Under the pieces are notes generated by a model. That model saw only the letters and a program-made list of their open reading frames with translations. It was not told the origin of the DNA and did not search any database. Below, in pieces: positions 1-9,741 of a DNA stretch of 64,000 bases; the first letter of the stretch is position 1; every line of letters starts with the position of its first letter. The translations under genes were made by a program, and so were the position numbers. This DNA comes from JBFELO01 sp041552055 (lineage in GTDB: Bacteria; Acidobacteriota; Thermoanaerobaculia; Thermoanaerobaculales; Sulfomarinibacteraceae), in NCBI GenBank assembly GCA_041552055.1, contig JBFELO010000002.1:32698-96697 (forward strand). Direction: 5' to 3'.

Positions 1-663
1 GCGTTGGTGATGGTCTTCGACCTGCTCCGCGAGCGAGCCGAGGTTCAGTCCAGGGGACTCGAACCGCCGCAGGCACCGAAGCTCCGCTCGTTCATTGACG
101 ATGACGCCTTCCCCAAGAGCAACGACGGCCTGGCGGCGTACATGGCGGGCCACGCTGACCCCGAGCTCGACACCGCGATGGCGTGGACCACCGGCGTCAA
201 CGATGCGGTGGCCGACATGGTGCACGGCGTACCTCCCTTTCCCCGGGTCCGGGAGAGCCTGTCCGCCCTCGAGGACCGGGCCGACATGATCGTGGTGTCG
301 GCGACGCCGGTGGAGGCCCTGACCCGAGAGTGGCAAGAACACGACATCGCCCGTTTCGTGCGCGTCATCGCCGGACAGGAGCTGGGCAAGAAGGCACTGC
401 ACCTGGAGCTGGCCGCCGGCGGCAAGTACCGGGCGGACAGGATACTCATGATTGGGGATGCACCGGGGGACATGAAGGCGGCCCGTGCGAACGGCGCACT
501 GTTCTACCCCATCAACCCGGGTCACGAGGAGGAGTCGTGGCACCGGTTCCACGACGAGGCGATGGCTCGATTCCTAGCCGGCACCTACGCCGGGGCCTAC
601 GAGCGGCGGATGATCACCGAGTTCGACCGATTGTTGCCGGAAAGGCCTCCCTGGGAGGTTTGA
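1..663 (+). CDS. HAD-superfamily hydrolase (5' end missing)
   Basis: The open frame runs from the first base of the window, so the true start and the N-terminal nucleophile motif (DxDx[TV]) lie upstream. Three later HAD motifs are visible: the Ser/Thr motif in VVSATP, a conserved Lys in GQELGKK and the acidic motif GDAPGD, in the usual order and spacing for a Mg2+-dependent phosphatase. The substrate cannot be told. The next gene starts 8 bases after the stop, so the two are probably co-transcribed. The visible part has about 220 residues. Confidence 0.8.
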   Translation, partial: ALVMVFDLLRERAEVQSRGLEPPQAPKLRSFIDDDAFPKSNDGLAAYMAGHADPELDTAMAWTTGVNDAVADMVHGVPPFPRVRESLSALEDRADMIVVSATPVEALTREWQEHDIARFVRVIAGQELGKKALHLELAAGGKYRADRILMIGDAPGDMKAARANGALFYPINPGHEEESWHRFHDEAMARFLAGTYAGAYERRMITEFDRLLPERPPWEV

Positions 664-671
664 TTCTGCGC

Positions 672-1949
672 ATGGCCATAGGCATCAGCAACACCGAGCG
701 GGCGCTGACCCAGGTCGAGGTCCGCGGCCTTTTGGCCGAGGCGCTGGCACAGGTTCCGCTCGCCGGCAGGCGGGTCCTGGTGATCATTCCCGACGGCACG
801 CGGACCGCGCCCATGCCGCTGTTATTCGGCCTGCTTCAGGATCTCCTCGGTGATCGGGTGGCCACGCTCGACTTCCTGGTGGCGCTCGGCACCCATCCAC
901 CGATGGACGACGGGGCGCTGAGCGACCTGCTGGGTGTGGAGGTCAGGGATGGAATGGCCGGAAGCTCGCGTGTCTTCAATCACCGGTGGGATCTGCCGGA
1001 GACCTTCGTCACCCTCGGCACCCTGCCGGCCTCCGAGGTGGCGGCGGCCACCGACGGTCGCATGGAACTCGACGTTCCGGTGCGACTCAACCGTCTCGTG
1101 GGCGAGCCCGAGGGGCGGTCCCCCTACGACCATCTCATCGTCGCCGGACCGGTGTTCCCGCACGAGGTCGCGGGGTTTTCGGGCGGCAACAAGTACTTCG
1201 TACCCGGCGTGGCCGGCCCCGAGATCATCAACGTCACCCACTGGATCGGCGCTCTGCTGACCAGCAGCGCGATCATAGGGGTGCCGGACACTCCCGTTCG
1301 ACGATTGATCGACCGGGCCGCCGGGTTCATTCCCACGCCCCGCCTGTGCATCGCCCAGGTGATGCACGGCCAGTCGCTGCACGGTTTTTTCGTCGGCGAC
1401 ATGGAAGATGCCTGGCGGGCGGCGACACAGCTGTCGGCACAGCTCGACATCGTCTGGGTGGAGCGACCCTTCAAGAGGGTTCTGTCGATGGTGCCGAAGA
1501 TGTACGACGACCTGTGGACCGCGGCCAAGGGTATGTACAAGCTCGAGCCCGCGATCGCCGACGGTGGGGAGGTGATCATCCATGCCCCCCACATCGACGA
1601 GGTGTCGTACGTGCACGGCGAGCACATCGACGAGATCGGCTACCACGTGCGGGACTACTTCGTGGACCAGTGGGTGAGATTCCAGCATGTGCCCTGGGGT
1701 GTGCTGGCCCACTCGACCCACCTCCGGGGCGCGGGCACCTACGTCAACGGGGTCGAGCGACCGCGCATTGCGGTCACCCTGGCCACGGGAATCTCCCGAG
1801 GGCGTTGTGAACGCATCGGTCTCGGCTACGTGGACCCGACTACGATCGACCCGGAGGACTGGGTCGACCGTGAAGAGGAGGGCATCGTTCTCGTCCGACG
1901 GGCCGGCGAGATCCTGTACCGACTACGACCGAGCGGAGAGCCGGCCTGA
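672..1949 (+). CDS. LarA-like (DUF2088) nickel-dependent racemase family protein
   Basis: The 425-residue protein matches the lactate racemase LarA fold: an N-terminal domain with IPDGTR and LGTHPPM (a His region that contacts the cofactor in LarA), then a GGNKYFVPGVAG segment aligning with the K-x-LPGxAG region that carries the cofactor-linking Lys of LarA. LarA enzymes use a nickel-pincer nucleotide to racemise or epimerise 2-hydroxyacids; many paralogs act on other substrates. The cofactor genes larB, larC and larE are not in this window, so nickel dependence is inference. The start is the ATG 8 bases after the preceding HAD gene. It sits with a 6-phosphogluconate dehydrogenase and PPi-PFK, suggesting a sugar-acid substrate. 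Confidence 0.8.
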   Translation: MAIGISNTERALTQVEVRGLLAEALAQVPLAGRRVLVIIPDGTRTAPMPLLFGLLQDLLGDRVATLDFLVALGTHPPMDDGALSDLLGVEVRDGMAGSSRVFNHRWDLPETFVTLGTLPASEVAAATDGRMELDVPVRLNRLVGEPEGRSPYDHLIVAGPVFPHEVAGFSGGNKYFVPGVAGPEIINVTHWIGALLTSSAIIGVPDTPVRRLIDRAAGFIPTPRLCIAQVMHGQSLHGFFVGDMEDAWRAATQLSAQLDIVWVERPFKRVLSMVPKMYDDLWTAAKGMYKLEPAIADGGEVIIHAPHIDEVSYVHGEHIDEIGYHVRDYFVDQWVRFQHVPWGVLAHSTHLRGAGTYVNGVERPRIAVTLATGISRGRCERIGLGYVDPTTIDPEDWVDREEEGIVLVRRAGEILYRLRPSGEPA

Positions 1950-1976
1950 CGGCTGTCCGACCGAGGAGGAGTGTCA

Positions 1977-3434
1977 ATGGACAAGGCGGACATCGGGCTC
2001 ATCGGCCTCGCGGTGATGGGTCAGAACCTGGTACTCAACATGGTCGACCACGGCTTCACGGTCGCGGTCTTCAATCGCACGGTCTCCACCGTCGACGACT
2101 TCGTCAACGGCAACGCCAGGGGCACCAGGGTCATCGGTACTCACTCGATCGAGGAGCTCGTCGGCGCGCTGAAGAGGCCACGGAGGGTGATGTTGCTGGT
2201 GAAGGCGGGCAAGCCGGTGGACGATTTCATCGACACCCTGATCCTCCTCCTGGAGGAGGGTGACATCATCATCGACGGCGGCAACTCCAACTACAACGAC
2301 ACCATCCGTCGCTCCGCGTACGTGGAGTCCAAGGGGCTGCTCTACATCGGCACGGGCGTCTCGGGTGGCGAGGAAGGGGCACGCCGGGGTCCGTCGATCA
2401 TGCCCGGTGGCTCACCCACAGCTTGGCCGCACGTCCAGCCGATCTTCCAGGCGGTCTCGGCCAAGGTGGAGGACGGCTCGCCGTGCTGCGACTGGGTGGG
2501 CGAGAACGGCGCCGGACACTTCGTCAAGATGGTGCACAACGGCATCGAGTACGGCGACATGCAGCTGATCTGCGAGGCCTACCACCTGATGAAGGATGGC
2601 CTCGGGCTGGACCACGACGAGATGCACCGGATCTTCACCGACTGGAACGAGGGCGAGCTCGACTCCTACCTGATCGAGATCACCCGCGACATCCTCGGCT
2701 ACCGGGACGAGGACGGCAGCCCGCTGGTCGAGATGATCCTCGACACCGCCGGCCAGAAGGGAACCGGCAAGTGGACGGCGATGTCGGCACTGGAGACGGG
2801 CATCCCCCTGACGCTGATCGCCGAGGCCGTGCTGGCGCGCTTCCTGTCCGCGCTCAAGGACGAGCGGGTGGCCGCGGCCGAGGTGTTGAGCGGCCCTGAA
2901 GCACGCTCCGCGTTCGAGGGAGACGGGACGGCGTTCGTCGACGACCTGCGTCAGGCGTTGTACGCATCCAAGATCGTGTCCTACACCCAGGGCTACATGC
3001 TGATGCGGGCGGCCGCGGCCGAGTACGGCTGGCACCTCAACAACGGCGGCATCGCCCTGATGTGGCGCGGCGGCTGCATCATCCGGTCGGTCTTCCTGGG
3101 CAAGATCAAGGACGCGTTCGACCGGAATCCCGAGCTGTCGAACCTGCTGCTCGACCCCTACTTCAAGGAGCAGGTCGAGGCATCGCAGGCGGCGTGGCGG
3201 CGAGTTGTCGCCCGGGCGGTCGAGATGGGGATCCCGGTGCCGGCCATGTCGAGCGCGCTCGCCTTCTTCGACGGCTACCGCAACGGACGGCTGCCAGCCA
3301 ATCTGCTGCAGGCGCAGCGCGACTACTTCGGCGCGCACACCTACGAACGGGTGGACCGTGAGCGGGGCGAGTTCTTCCACACCGACTGGACCGGACGTGG
3401 CGGCGACGTCACGTCCCGGGCCTACCAGGCGTGA
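1977..3434 (+). CDS. gnd: 6-phosphogluconate dehydrogenase (decarboxylating)
   Basis: This enzyme oxidises and decarboxylates 6-phosphogluconate to ribulose 5-phosphate with NAD(P)+ in the pentose phosphate pathway. The 485-residue length is typical of the long (E. coli/animal) type. The N-terminus has the Rossmann motif [13 protein letters not shown], then [11 protein letters not shown], the catalytic-Lys helix [17 protein letters not shown] and substrate motif GTGKWT, ending with [10 protein letters not shown]. The ATG at 1977 is preferred over a GTG six bases earlier because AGGAGG lies 8 bases upstream of it. It follows the LarA-like gene by 27 bases, probably in the same operon. Confidence 0.96.
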   Translation: MDKADIGLIGLAVMGQNLVLNMVDHGFTVAVFNRTVSTVDDFVNGNARGTRVIGTHSIEELVGALKRPRRVMLLVKAGKPVDDFIDTLILLLEEGDIIIDGGNSNYNDTIRRSAYVESKGLLYIGTGVSGGEEGARRGPSIMPGGSPTAWPHVQPIFQAVSAKVEDGSPCCDWVGENGAGHFVKMVHNGIEYGDMQLICEAYHLMKDGLGLDHDEMHRIFTDWNEGELDSYLIEITRDILGYRDEDGSPLVEMILDTAGQKGTGKWTAMSALETGIPLTLIAEAVLARFLSALKDERVAAAEVLSGPEARSAFEGDGTAFVDDLRQALYASKIVSYTQGYMLMRAAAAEYGWHLNNGGIALMWRGGCIIRSVFLGKIKDAFDRNPELSNLLLDPYFKEQVEASQAAWRRVVARAVEMGIPVPAMSSALAFFDGYRNGRLPANLLQAQRDYFGAHTYERVDRERGEFFHTDWTGRGGDVTSRAYQA

Positions 3435-3451
3435 GCGGGAGGGATGCCAGG

Positions 3452-3500
3452 CGACGGGCGGGCGGTGGATCCAGCATCCAGCATCCAGCATCCAACATCG
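3452..3500 (-). repeat. Composite GGATGCT-type intergenic repeat, copy A
   Basis: Read on the minus strand this is three to four tandem GGATGCT heptamers leading into GGATCCACCGCCCG. The same arrangement recurs at 12698-12760, 20394-20438, 57506-57574 and, degenerate, 60990-61041. Here it lies between gnd and the phosphofructokinase gene. Confidence 0.75.
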
Positions 3501-3532
3501 GGTTGGGAGGGGGAAAGGTCAGGAGTTGAATC

Positions 3533-4825
3533 ATGGCGAGACCTAGAAACGTCTTAGTGGCTCAGTCGGGCGGGCCGACGCCGGTGATCAACAATTCCCT
3601 GCGGGGTGTGGTCGAGACCTGCCGTGAGCTGCCCGAAGATTTCGGTACCGTCTACGCCGGCTTCCACGGGATCGAGGGCGTGCTGCAGGAACGACTGCTC
3701 GACCTGTCGGCCCAGGACCCTGACGAGATCGCCCTGCTGCGCACCACCCCGGCGGCGGGGGCCACCGGCACCTGCCGGTACAAGCTCAAGGAGCATCAGG
3801 ACGAGGACTTCGAGCGCGTCGTCCGGGTGCTGAAGGCGCACGACATCGGGTACTTCTTCTACATCGGCGGCAACGACTCGATGGACACCGCCAACAAGGT
3901 CGCCGAACTCGCACACGACACGGGCCTCGATCTCGTGGCGACTGGTGTGCCGAAGACCATCGACAACGACGTGGGAGACTCAAAGTTCCGGCTCATCGAC
4001 CACACTCCCGGCTACGGCAGCGTGGCCCGCTACTGGGCACTCAACGTGCAGACAGCGGACCAGGAGAACGCCGGCTCCTGTCCCTCGGATCCGGTGCTGG
4101 TGCTGCAGGCCATGGGCCGCAAGATCGGCTTCATCCCGGCCGCGGCCCGCCTGGCCGATCCCGACCGGCAGATGCCGCTGTTGATACTGCTGCGCGAGTC
4201 CGGTTTCGGGCTCGGTGATCTGGCCGACGCCGTCAACGACACTCTCAAGCAGCGTGGGCGAGCGGTGGTGGTTGTCAGCGAAGGCTTCGACGTTGGTGAC
4301 ATCGGCGAGCGCAAGGACTCGTTCGGTCACACCACGTTCTCGTCCAGCCAGATCACAGCGGGCCAGATCGTGGTGAACCACCTCAACGAGGTCGGCCTGG
4401 CCGCCCGGGGAACGGCACGCGGAAACATCCCCGGCACCGACCAGCGGGACAGCATCATTCACGCCTCCACCGTCGATCTGGACGAGGCCTACCTGGTGGG
4501 GCGTCAGGCGGCCTTCGTCGCGGCCAAGGACGGCTCGGGCTTCATGTCCACTATCCTGCGCGAACCCGGCCCGACCTATCGCGTGCGGTACGACAAGGTG
4601 CCGCTGGAGGTGGTCGCCAACTCCGAGCGGTCATTCCCGGACGCCTGGATCTCTCCGTCACGCACCGACGTAACGGACGAGTTCCTTCGCTACGCGCGAC
4701 CCCTCGTCGGCGAGGACTGGCCCAGCGTCCCCCTGGTAAACGGCCGCCAGCGCTTCGCCCGCCTGGAGCCCATGTTCGCCGACGCGAAGCTGCCGGAGTA
4801 CCTGCCCCAGGCATACCGAGACTGA
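3533..4825 (+). CDS. pfp: PPi-type 6-phosphofructokinase
   Basis: The enzyme phosphorylates fructose 6-phosphate and, with PPi as donor, works reversibly in glycolysis and gluconeogenesis. The 430 residues carry the PFK core: QSGGPTPVIN near the N-terminus, GGNDS at 112-116 and PKTIDND at 140-146. The Lys of PKTIDND and an acidic/Asn residue where ATP enzymes have Gly in GGDGS are the marks of PPi-dependent PFKs. The donor is thus inferred from the motif, not proven. A purine-rich stretch is present upstream but the ribosome site is weak. A composite repeat separates it from gnd. Confidence 0.9.
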   Translation: MARPRNVLVAQSGGPTPVINNSLRGVVETCRELPEDFGTVYAGFHGIEGVLQERLLDLSAQDPDEIALLRTTPAAGATGTCRYKLKEHQDEDFERVVRVLKAHDIGYFFYIGGNDSMDTANKVAELAHDTGLDLVATGVPKTIDNDVGDSKFRLIDHTPGYGSVARYWALNVQTADQENAGSCPSDPVLVLQAMGRKIGFIPAAARLADPDRQMPLLILLRESGFGLGDLADAVNDTLKQRGRAVVVVSEGFDVGDIGERKDSFGHTTFSSSQITAGQIVVNHLNEVGLAARGTARGNIPGTDQRDSIIHASTVDLDEAYLVGRQAAFVAAKDGSGFMSTILREPGPTYRVRYDKVPLEVVANSERSFPDAWISPSRTDVTDEFLRYARPLVGEDWPSVPLVNGRQRFARLEPMFADAKLPEYLPQAYRD

Positions 4826-4851
4826 ACCTCGACCGATTGGAGGGAGCACTC

Positions 4852-6294
4852 ATGAGAAACCGATCCACCGCGCTTCGTAGGTCGATCCTCCCCCTGCTGT
4901 GTTGCGCGCATTTTCTCACGCCAGCCCTCGCCGCCGACCGCAACGACGAGGGTTACCCCCGGGTCATGCAAGGGCCGATGGTGGGAACGGTCACCGAGCA
5001 CGAGGCCCACATCTGGCTCCGGCTCAGTGGCGAGTACCCGGTGGTCATCGAGTACAGCACCGACTTCGAGATGACGGCCTTCGAATCGAGCCAACCGATC
5101 GTATCGAAGAAGGTGTCCGACTACACGATCGTCGTGACGCTGGACGGCCTCGAGCGTGCCACCGAGTACTTCTACCGGGTGTTGGTGAACGGTAAGGGGG
5201 ACAAGTACCTCAAGGAGCATCCGCCGTTCAGGTTCAAGACGGCGCCGGAAGACGGAACCGCCGCGAGTTTCCGGATCGCCTACGGGTCCTGTCCGAAGTT
5301 CCAGGACGACCGCGTCCAGCCGATCTGGCCGGTGATCTCCGAGCTCGAGCCGGATCTGTTCTTCTGGATCGGCGACAACATCTACGGCGACACCCTCGAT
5401 CCCGACATCCTGCGCGAGGAGTACCGTCGGCAACGTGATGTGCACGGGTTGCAGCCGCTGCTGCACAACACCTCACACCTGGCGGTCTGGGACGACCACG
5501 ACTTCGCGCTCAACAATCACGACCTCACGAACCCGATCAAGGAGCAGGCGCTCGTGGTCTTCAAGGACTACTGGGCCAACCCGTCCTACGGGTTGCCCGA
5601 CGTGCCCGGCGTGTTCTTTGCGTACAGCTACGGCGACGTGGACTTCTTCTTCGTGGACGATCGCTACTACCGGGACCCGAACACGGATCCGGACACCCCG
5701 GGGAAGACCATGCTGGGAACCGCGCAGCTCGAGTGGCTTCAGTCGGAGTTGAAGGGGAGCACGGCAACCTTCAAGGTGATCGTGTCGGGCAGCGGCTTCA
5801 CCAAGGCCAAGGGTGAGGGCGGCGATTCCTGGGCTGCGTTCCTCCACGAGCGCGACCGGCTGTTCGACTTCATTCGAGATCAAGAAATCACAGGCGTGGT
5901 CCTCCTATCGGGCGACTCCCACATCGGCGAGCTCAACGTGATCCCGTGGTCCGAGCACGGCGGCTATGATCTGTACGACATGGTGAGCTCACCGCTCGCC
6001 CAGCGGAATCCGGACAGCTGGCTGCACCGGCGGCCCGAGCGGCGCATCCGTCCGGTCTACTTCAGGGGCAGCAACGTCGGCGTCATCGACTTCATCCTCG
6101 ACGAATCTCCCCGGCTGGTGTTCCGACTGATCGACATCCACGGCCGGAGTGTGTGGAAGACGTTCGTGTTGCGGGCAGACGAGCTCGTCAACGGCATCAA
6201 ATCGTGGCCCGACAAGGTCGACAACGAGGAGCTGCAGCGACAGCAGAGCTACGACGCCGGCACGGGGTACTACGAGATCGAGCCGGAGGACTGA
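4852..6294 (+). CDS. Exported PhoD-family alkaline phosphatase/phosphodiesterase
   Basis: The 480-residue protein has a cleavable signal peptide ending near PALAAD, so it acts in the periplasm or outside. It has the PhoD order: an Ig-like N-terminal domain (GPMVGTVTEHEAHIWLR), then YGSCPKF, WIGDNIYGDT (Asp175), WDDHDFALNN (Asp214) and LLSGDSHIGEL. These bind Ca2+/Fe3+ in PhoD enzymes, which hydrolyse phosphomono- and diesters. The ATG at 4852 is chosen because GGAGGG lies just upstream and it gives a clean signal peptide. It begins a run of four exported proteins. Confidence 0.92.
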   Translation: MRNRSTALRRSILPLLCCAHFLTPALAADRNDEGYPRVMQGPMVGTVTEHEAHIWLRLSGEYPVVIEYSTDFEMTAFESSQPIVSKKVSDYTIVVTLDGLERATEYFYRVLVNGKGDKYLKEHPPFRFKTAPEDGTAASFRIAYGSCPKFQDDRVQPIWPVISELEPDLFFWIGDNIYGDTLDPDILREEYRRQRDVHGLQPLLHNTSHLAVWDDHDFALNNHDLTNPIKEQALVVFKDYWANPSYGLPDVPGVFFAYSYGDVDFFFVDDRYYRDPNTDPDTPGKTMLGTAQLEWLQSELKGSTATFKVIVSGSGFTKAKGEGGDSWAAFLHERDRLFDFIRDQEITGVVLLSGDSHIGELNVIPWSEHGGYDLYDMVSSPLAQRNPDSWLHRRPERRIRPVYFRGSNVGVIDFILDESPRLVFRLIDIHGRSVWKTFVLRADELVNGIKSWPDKVDNEELQRQQSYDAGTGYYEIEPED

Positions 6295-6342
6295 CCGGAG
6301 GAGGAGAGCGGACAGGCTCGACTCCACGGCTCGGAGGGCACG

Positions 6343-7533
6343 ATGCATAACGCGAGGATCGGTGAGAAGTTCATCACGGTTGCACTGGGAGCACTCGCGC
6401 TCGCGACGTTGCTCCTCGGTACGACGACACACCCCGCCGCGGCGGTTGAGGGTTCGAACGGCGAGCTGGTGTTCATTGTCGCTGCCGACATGAGGAACTT
6501 CTCCGCGCAGGGAGAGTGGTCGAAGAACTTCTCCGGCGCGTGCGAGGCGGCCAAGGAGGTCGGGCCGGGGGCGTTCATGATCAGCCCCGGGGACCTCGAC
6601 GTCGATCCCCCGTCGGCGGTCCGGGAGATGATCAGCACGGTCCTCGGTGAGGACTACCCCTGGTATCCGGTGCTCGGCAACCACGACCCGGAGTCTCCGT
6701 CGACGATGAGGTATCTGCGCGCGTATAGCCGGACCGTACCGCACGTGGTCAATCGCGGTCCGCAGGGCTGCGAGCAGACGACCTACTCCTTCGAGTGGGC
6801 AAACGCCCACTTCGTCGTCCTCAACCAGTACTTCGACGGGGTCAAGGACTGGGGTCTCGAGGGTGACGTGGTGCTCGAGTTGCTCGCGTGGCTCGAGGCG
6901 GATCTCGCCGCCAACACCCAGGACCACGTGTTCGTGATCGGTCACGAGCCGCTGATGCCGATGCCCGACATGGACAACGGCCGCGTCCGCCATCAGGGGG
7001 ATTCGCTCGACGAGCACCCCGAGAACGCCTTTCGCTTCCACCAGACGCTGCTGAAATATGGTGTCACGGCCTACATCTGCGGCCACACCCACAACACCTC
7101 GTACGCCAACCTCAACGGGCTGTGGCAGCTCGACGCCGGCCACGCCCGCGGCCTCGAGGAGGCGTCGTACGCGGATGCCCTGTACGCCGCGATCGAGTCG
7201 GCGATCGAGGCGGGACGGTCGCGTGGCATTGGTGAGGCGGAGTCCCTCCGCCAGCTCTACCGGGACGACGCCTACCACATCGACAGGTGGCTCAAGTACA
7301 TGGAAATGACCGAGGCGCCGGTGGTCCCCACCCTGGCTCAGTTCTACGACGAGTACTCCACCGACCCGGATGCTCGTGATCGCTATTACGAAAGGCAGAT
7401 CGAGGGCCGCAAGCAGACAGCCAGCTCGTTTCTCAGGATCACCGTCACCGGCGACAAGGTGAAGGTTGACTTCTACCGCGACGACGCGCATGGAGGCCCC
7501 TACTCGCTTCGAGAATCTCTGATGCTGGAGTGA
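6343..7533 (+). CDS. Exported calcineurin-like metallophosphoesterase
   Basis: The 396-residue protein starts with a signal peptide (hydrophobic stretch at about 13-30, then PAAAVEG). Metal-binding motifs of the calcineurin fold appear in order: PGDLD (Asp84), GNHDPE (112-117), GHEP (His201) and GHTHN (His248, His250). The first motif, normally D-x-H, is replaced by AADMRN, so metal site 1 may be incomplete or use another ligand. Substrate unknown; phosphodiester or phosphoprotein are possible. The gene lies 48 bases after the PhoD gene, with GGAGGG upstream of its ATG, and is likely co-expressed with it. Confidence 0.85.
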   Translation: MHNARIGEKFITVALGALALATLLLGTTTHPAAAVEGSNGELVFIVAADMRNFSAQGEWSKNFSGACEAAKEVGPGAFMISPGDLDVDPPSAVREMISTVLGEDYPWYPVLGNHDPESPSTMRYLRAYSRTVPHVVNRGPQGCEQTTYSFEWANAHFVVLNQYFDGVKDWGLEGDVVLELLAWLEADLAANTQDHVFVIGHEPLMPMPDMDNGRVRHQGDSLDEHPENAFRFHQTLLKYGVTAYICGHTHNTSYANLNGLWQLDAGHARGLEEASYADALYAAIESAIEAGRSRGIGEAESLRQLYRDDAYHIDRWLKYMEMTEAPVVPTLAQFYDEYSTDPDARDRYYERQIEGRKQTASSFLRITVTGDKVKVDFYRDDAHGGPYSLRESLMLE

Positions 7534-7630
7534 TTCCGACGACCGGCCCATCTCGACTCGGCGCGCGACACGTGCGAAGGCGATCCGAGGCGCATGTGGG
7601 CCATCACTGCGGGAGAGGGCGTAGAACGGC

Positions 7631-9703
7631 ATGATTCGGGGTTTCGCAAAGAACCGACTGAGGCCATCGGTGGGGAACCCGGTCGGCGGTCTGGTCGTCG
7701 TGCTTCTCGTGATGGCCAGCAGATCGGTCTTCGGCTTCGAGCTCCAGGCCGTGCCGCTGAGCTCGGCGCCGGTGATCGACGGCGTGCCTGACGAGCAGCT
7801 GTGGGCCGAGGCCGCTGTAGTCGGCGGCCTTGTCCAGATCAGGCCCGGCTTCGGGGAGCCCTCGTCGTTTCCGACCACCGTGAAGGTCGGCGTCACCGAG
7901 CGGGCGCTGTTCGTCGCTTTCGTCCTGACCGACCCGGAGCCCAGGCGGATCTCGGCCGCAGTAACGACCCGCGACGGGGAACTCGACGACGACGACTCGG
8001 TCGGTGTGCTCCTCGACCCTTTCGACGACGATCGGACCGGATACTTCTTCCGCACCAATCTGCTCGGGACCCAGCAGGACGGCCGGATCGCCGACAACGG
8101 CCAAACGGTCGACACGCGCTGGGACGCCGCCTGGCGGTGCGCGGCGAGTCGAACGGCCGACGGCTGGACGGCGGAGATCGAGGTCCCGTTCGAAGTCCTC
8201 AGGTACCGGGCGGGCCAGGACCGCGTGTGGGGCATCAACTTCACCCGCACGGTGCCCCGGCGCCTCGAGACCTCGGTGTGGGCCGGTCCGGGTGAAACGG
8301 AGTGGCGGGTCGCACAGTTCGGGACTCTCGTCGGCCTTTCGCTGCCCCTTCGAGAGACCAAGCGCCTGGAAGTGATCCCCTACGGGCTGGTCACACTCGA
8401 AGAGGACGATGACTTGGACTACCAGGTCGGCGGAGACCTCCGCTACCGCGTCACCGGCACCCTCGGGATCGACCTCACGGTGAACCCGGACTTCGCCATC
8501 ATCGAGGCGGATGTCGAGGAGATCAATCTGACCCGTTTCGAGCTGTTCATCCCGGAAAAGCGCCCGTTCTTTCTCGAGGGGCTCGAGATGTTCGACCAGC
8601 GCATTCGCCAGTTCTACAGCCGCCGTATCGGCGACATTTCGTGGGGCACCAAGCTCTCGGGGAAGGTCGGCAAGACGGACATCGCCGTCCTCGGCACCGA
8701 CGGTGACTTCAATGACCCCGACCTCTCTGATAGCCCACACGCGCGCTACGCAGTCGCCCGGCTGCAGCGCGGTTTCGGCTCGTCAAACGTCGGGTTTCTC
8801 GCCGCGAACCGTCGGCTGGACGGCGAGGACGCGGGATCGGTGGGCCTCGACACCACTCTCTTCTTCACCGACACACTCGGCTTGACCGCGCAACTCCTGC
8901 GAGTGCACGGGCCGGAACGGGACGCCGGGCTCGCCTGGTTCGTGCGGCCGTCGTGGGACACCTCGACCAGCCACTTCCACGTGCGTTACACGAATCTCGA
9001 CGCGGACATCCTCGAAGACTTCAACGCCGTGGGGTTCCTGAAAGACGACGACCGCAAGGAGTTCGACACCGCTCTCGCACACACCTTCTGGATCTCCTCT
9101 GGACCCCTCGAAAAGATCAAGATCGACACCAACTACAACCGCTACTGGAGCCAGCAGGACGTGCTCCACAGTTGGGAGCTCGAGGGCGAGGTCTCGTTCG
9201 TGCTGCGGAGCGGCTGGAAGTTCGAGGTCGACTACCTCGACGAGTTCAAGCTGTTCGAGAAGGAGTTCCGGAACCGACGAACCGATCTCGAGGTCGGATG
9301 GGACTCAAGGGAGGGACATTCAGTTGCCGTCTTTGCCGGAACGGGCGTCAACTTCGACAGCGATCTGTTCCTCTACGGCCTCGAGCTCGAGTGGAAGCTG
9401 TCGGATCGGTGGAACCTCTCCTACAGCCTGACCCGTCTCGAGCTCGACCCCGATCCGGAGCTGGAAACGACTGTGATCCACGTCTTCAACACCGACTACT
9501 ACTTCAACCCGAACCTGCTGATCAGGTTCTTTTTCCAGAGCAACTCCGCCATCGACAAGGAGAATGTCCAGACCTTGTTGGTGTGGCGGTTCCTGCCGCC
9601 GTTCGGCTCGCTGCAGGTCGCCTACCAGCGCGGGACCTCGGAGTTCGGAACGCCATCAGAGCAGGGAGACACCCTGTTCACCAAGCTGCAGTGGGTCTTC
9701 TGA
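7631..9703 (+). CDS. CBM9-like/DUF5916 outer-membrane barrel protein
   Basis: The 690-residue protein has an N-terminal signal or anchor, a carbohydrate-binding-module-9-like domain at about 40-240 (PVIDGVPDEQLWAEA ... EVPFEVLRY, WGINFTR) and a C-terminal DUF5916 beta-barrel. The barrel portion has the signature EKRPFFLEGLEMF, alternating aromatic beta-strands and a final Phe (LQWVF), the BamA recognition signal of outer-membrane proteins. Function of the family is not established; binding or passage of a glycan or organic ligand is a reasonable guess. It sits among exported phosphatases, which may make its substrate a phosphorylated polymer (inference). Confidence 0.85.
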   Translation: MIRGFAKNRLRPSVGNPVGGLVVVLLVMASRSVFGFELQAVPLSSAPVIDGVPDEQLWAEAAVVGGLVQIRPGFGEPSSFPTTVKVGVTERALFVAFVLTDPEPRRISAAVTTRDGELDDDDSVGVLLDPFDDDRTGYFFRTNLLGTQQDGRIADNGQTVDTRWDAAWRCAASRTADGWTAEIEVPFEVLRYRAGQDRVWGINFTRTVPRRLETSVWAGPGETEWRVAQFGTLVGLSLPLRETKRLEVIPYGLVTLEEDDDLDYQVGGDLRYRVTGTLGIDLTVNPDFAIIEADVEEINLTRFELFIPEKRPFFLEGLEMFDQRIRQFYSRRIGDISWGTKLSGKVGKTDIAVLGTDGDFNDPDLSDSPHARYAVARLQRGFGSSNVGFLAANRRLDGEDAGSVGLDTTLFFTDTLGLTAQLLRVHGPERDAGLAWFVRPSWDTSTSHFHVRYTNLDADILEDFNAVGFLKDDDRKEFDTALAHTFWISSGPLEKIKIDTNYNRYWSQQDVLHSWELEGEVSFVLRSGWKFEVDYLDEFKLFEKEFRNRRTDLEVGWDSREGHSVAVFAGTGVNFDSDLFLYGLELEWKLSDRWNLSYSLTRLELDPDPELETTVIHVFNTDYYFNPNLLIRFFFQSNSAIDKENVQTLLVWRFLPPFGSLQVAYQRGTSEFGTPSEQGDTLFTKLQWVF

Positions 9704-9741
9704 TGGATCATCGTAGACTGCCGTCTTGGAGGATATGTCGA

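Noticed and set aside
5989..8361. Very long minus-strand open frame opposite the phosphatase genes
   Set aside because: It lies antisense to three genes with clear family motifs. High GC content keeps such frames open; its translation is Arg/Val-rich with no recognisable motif.
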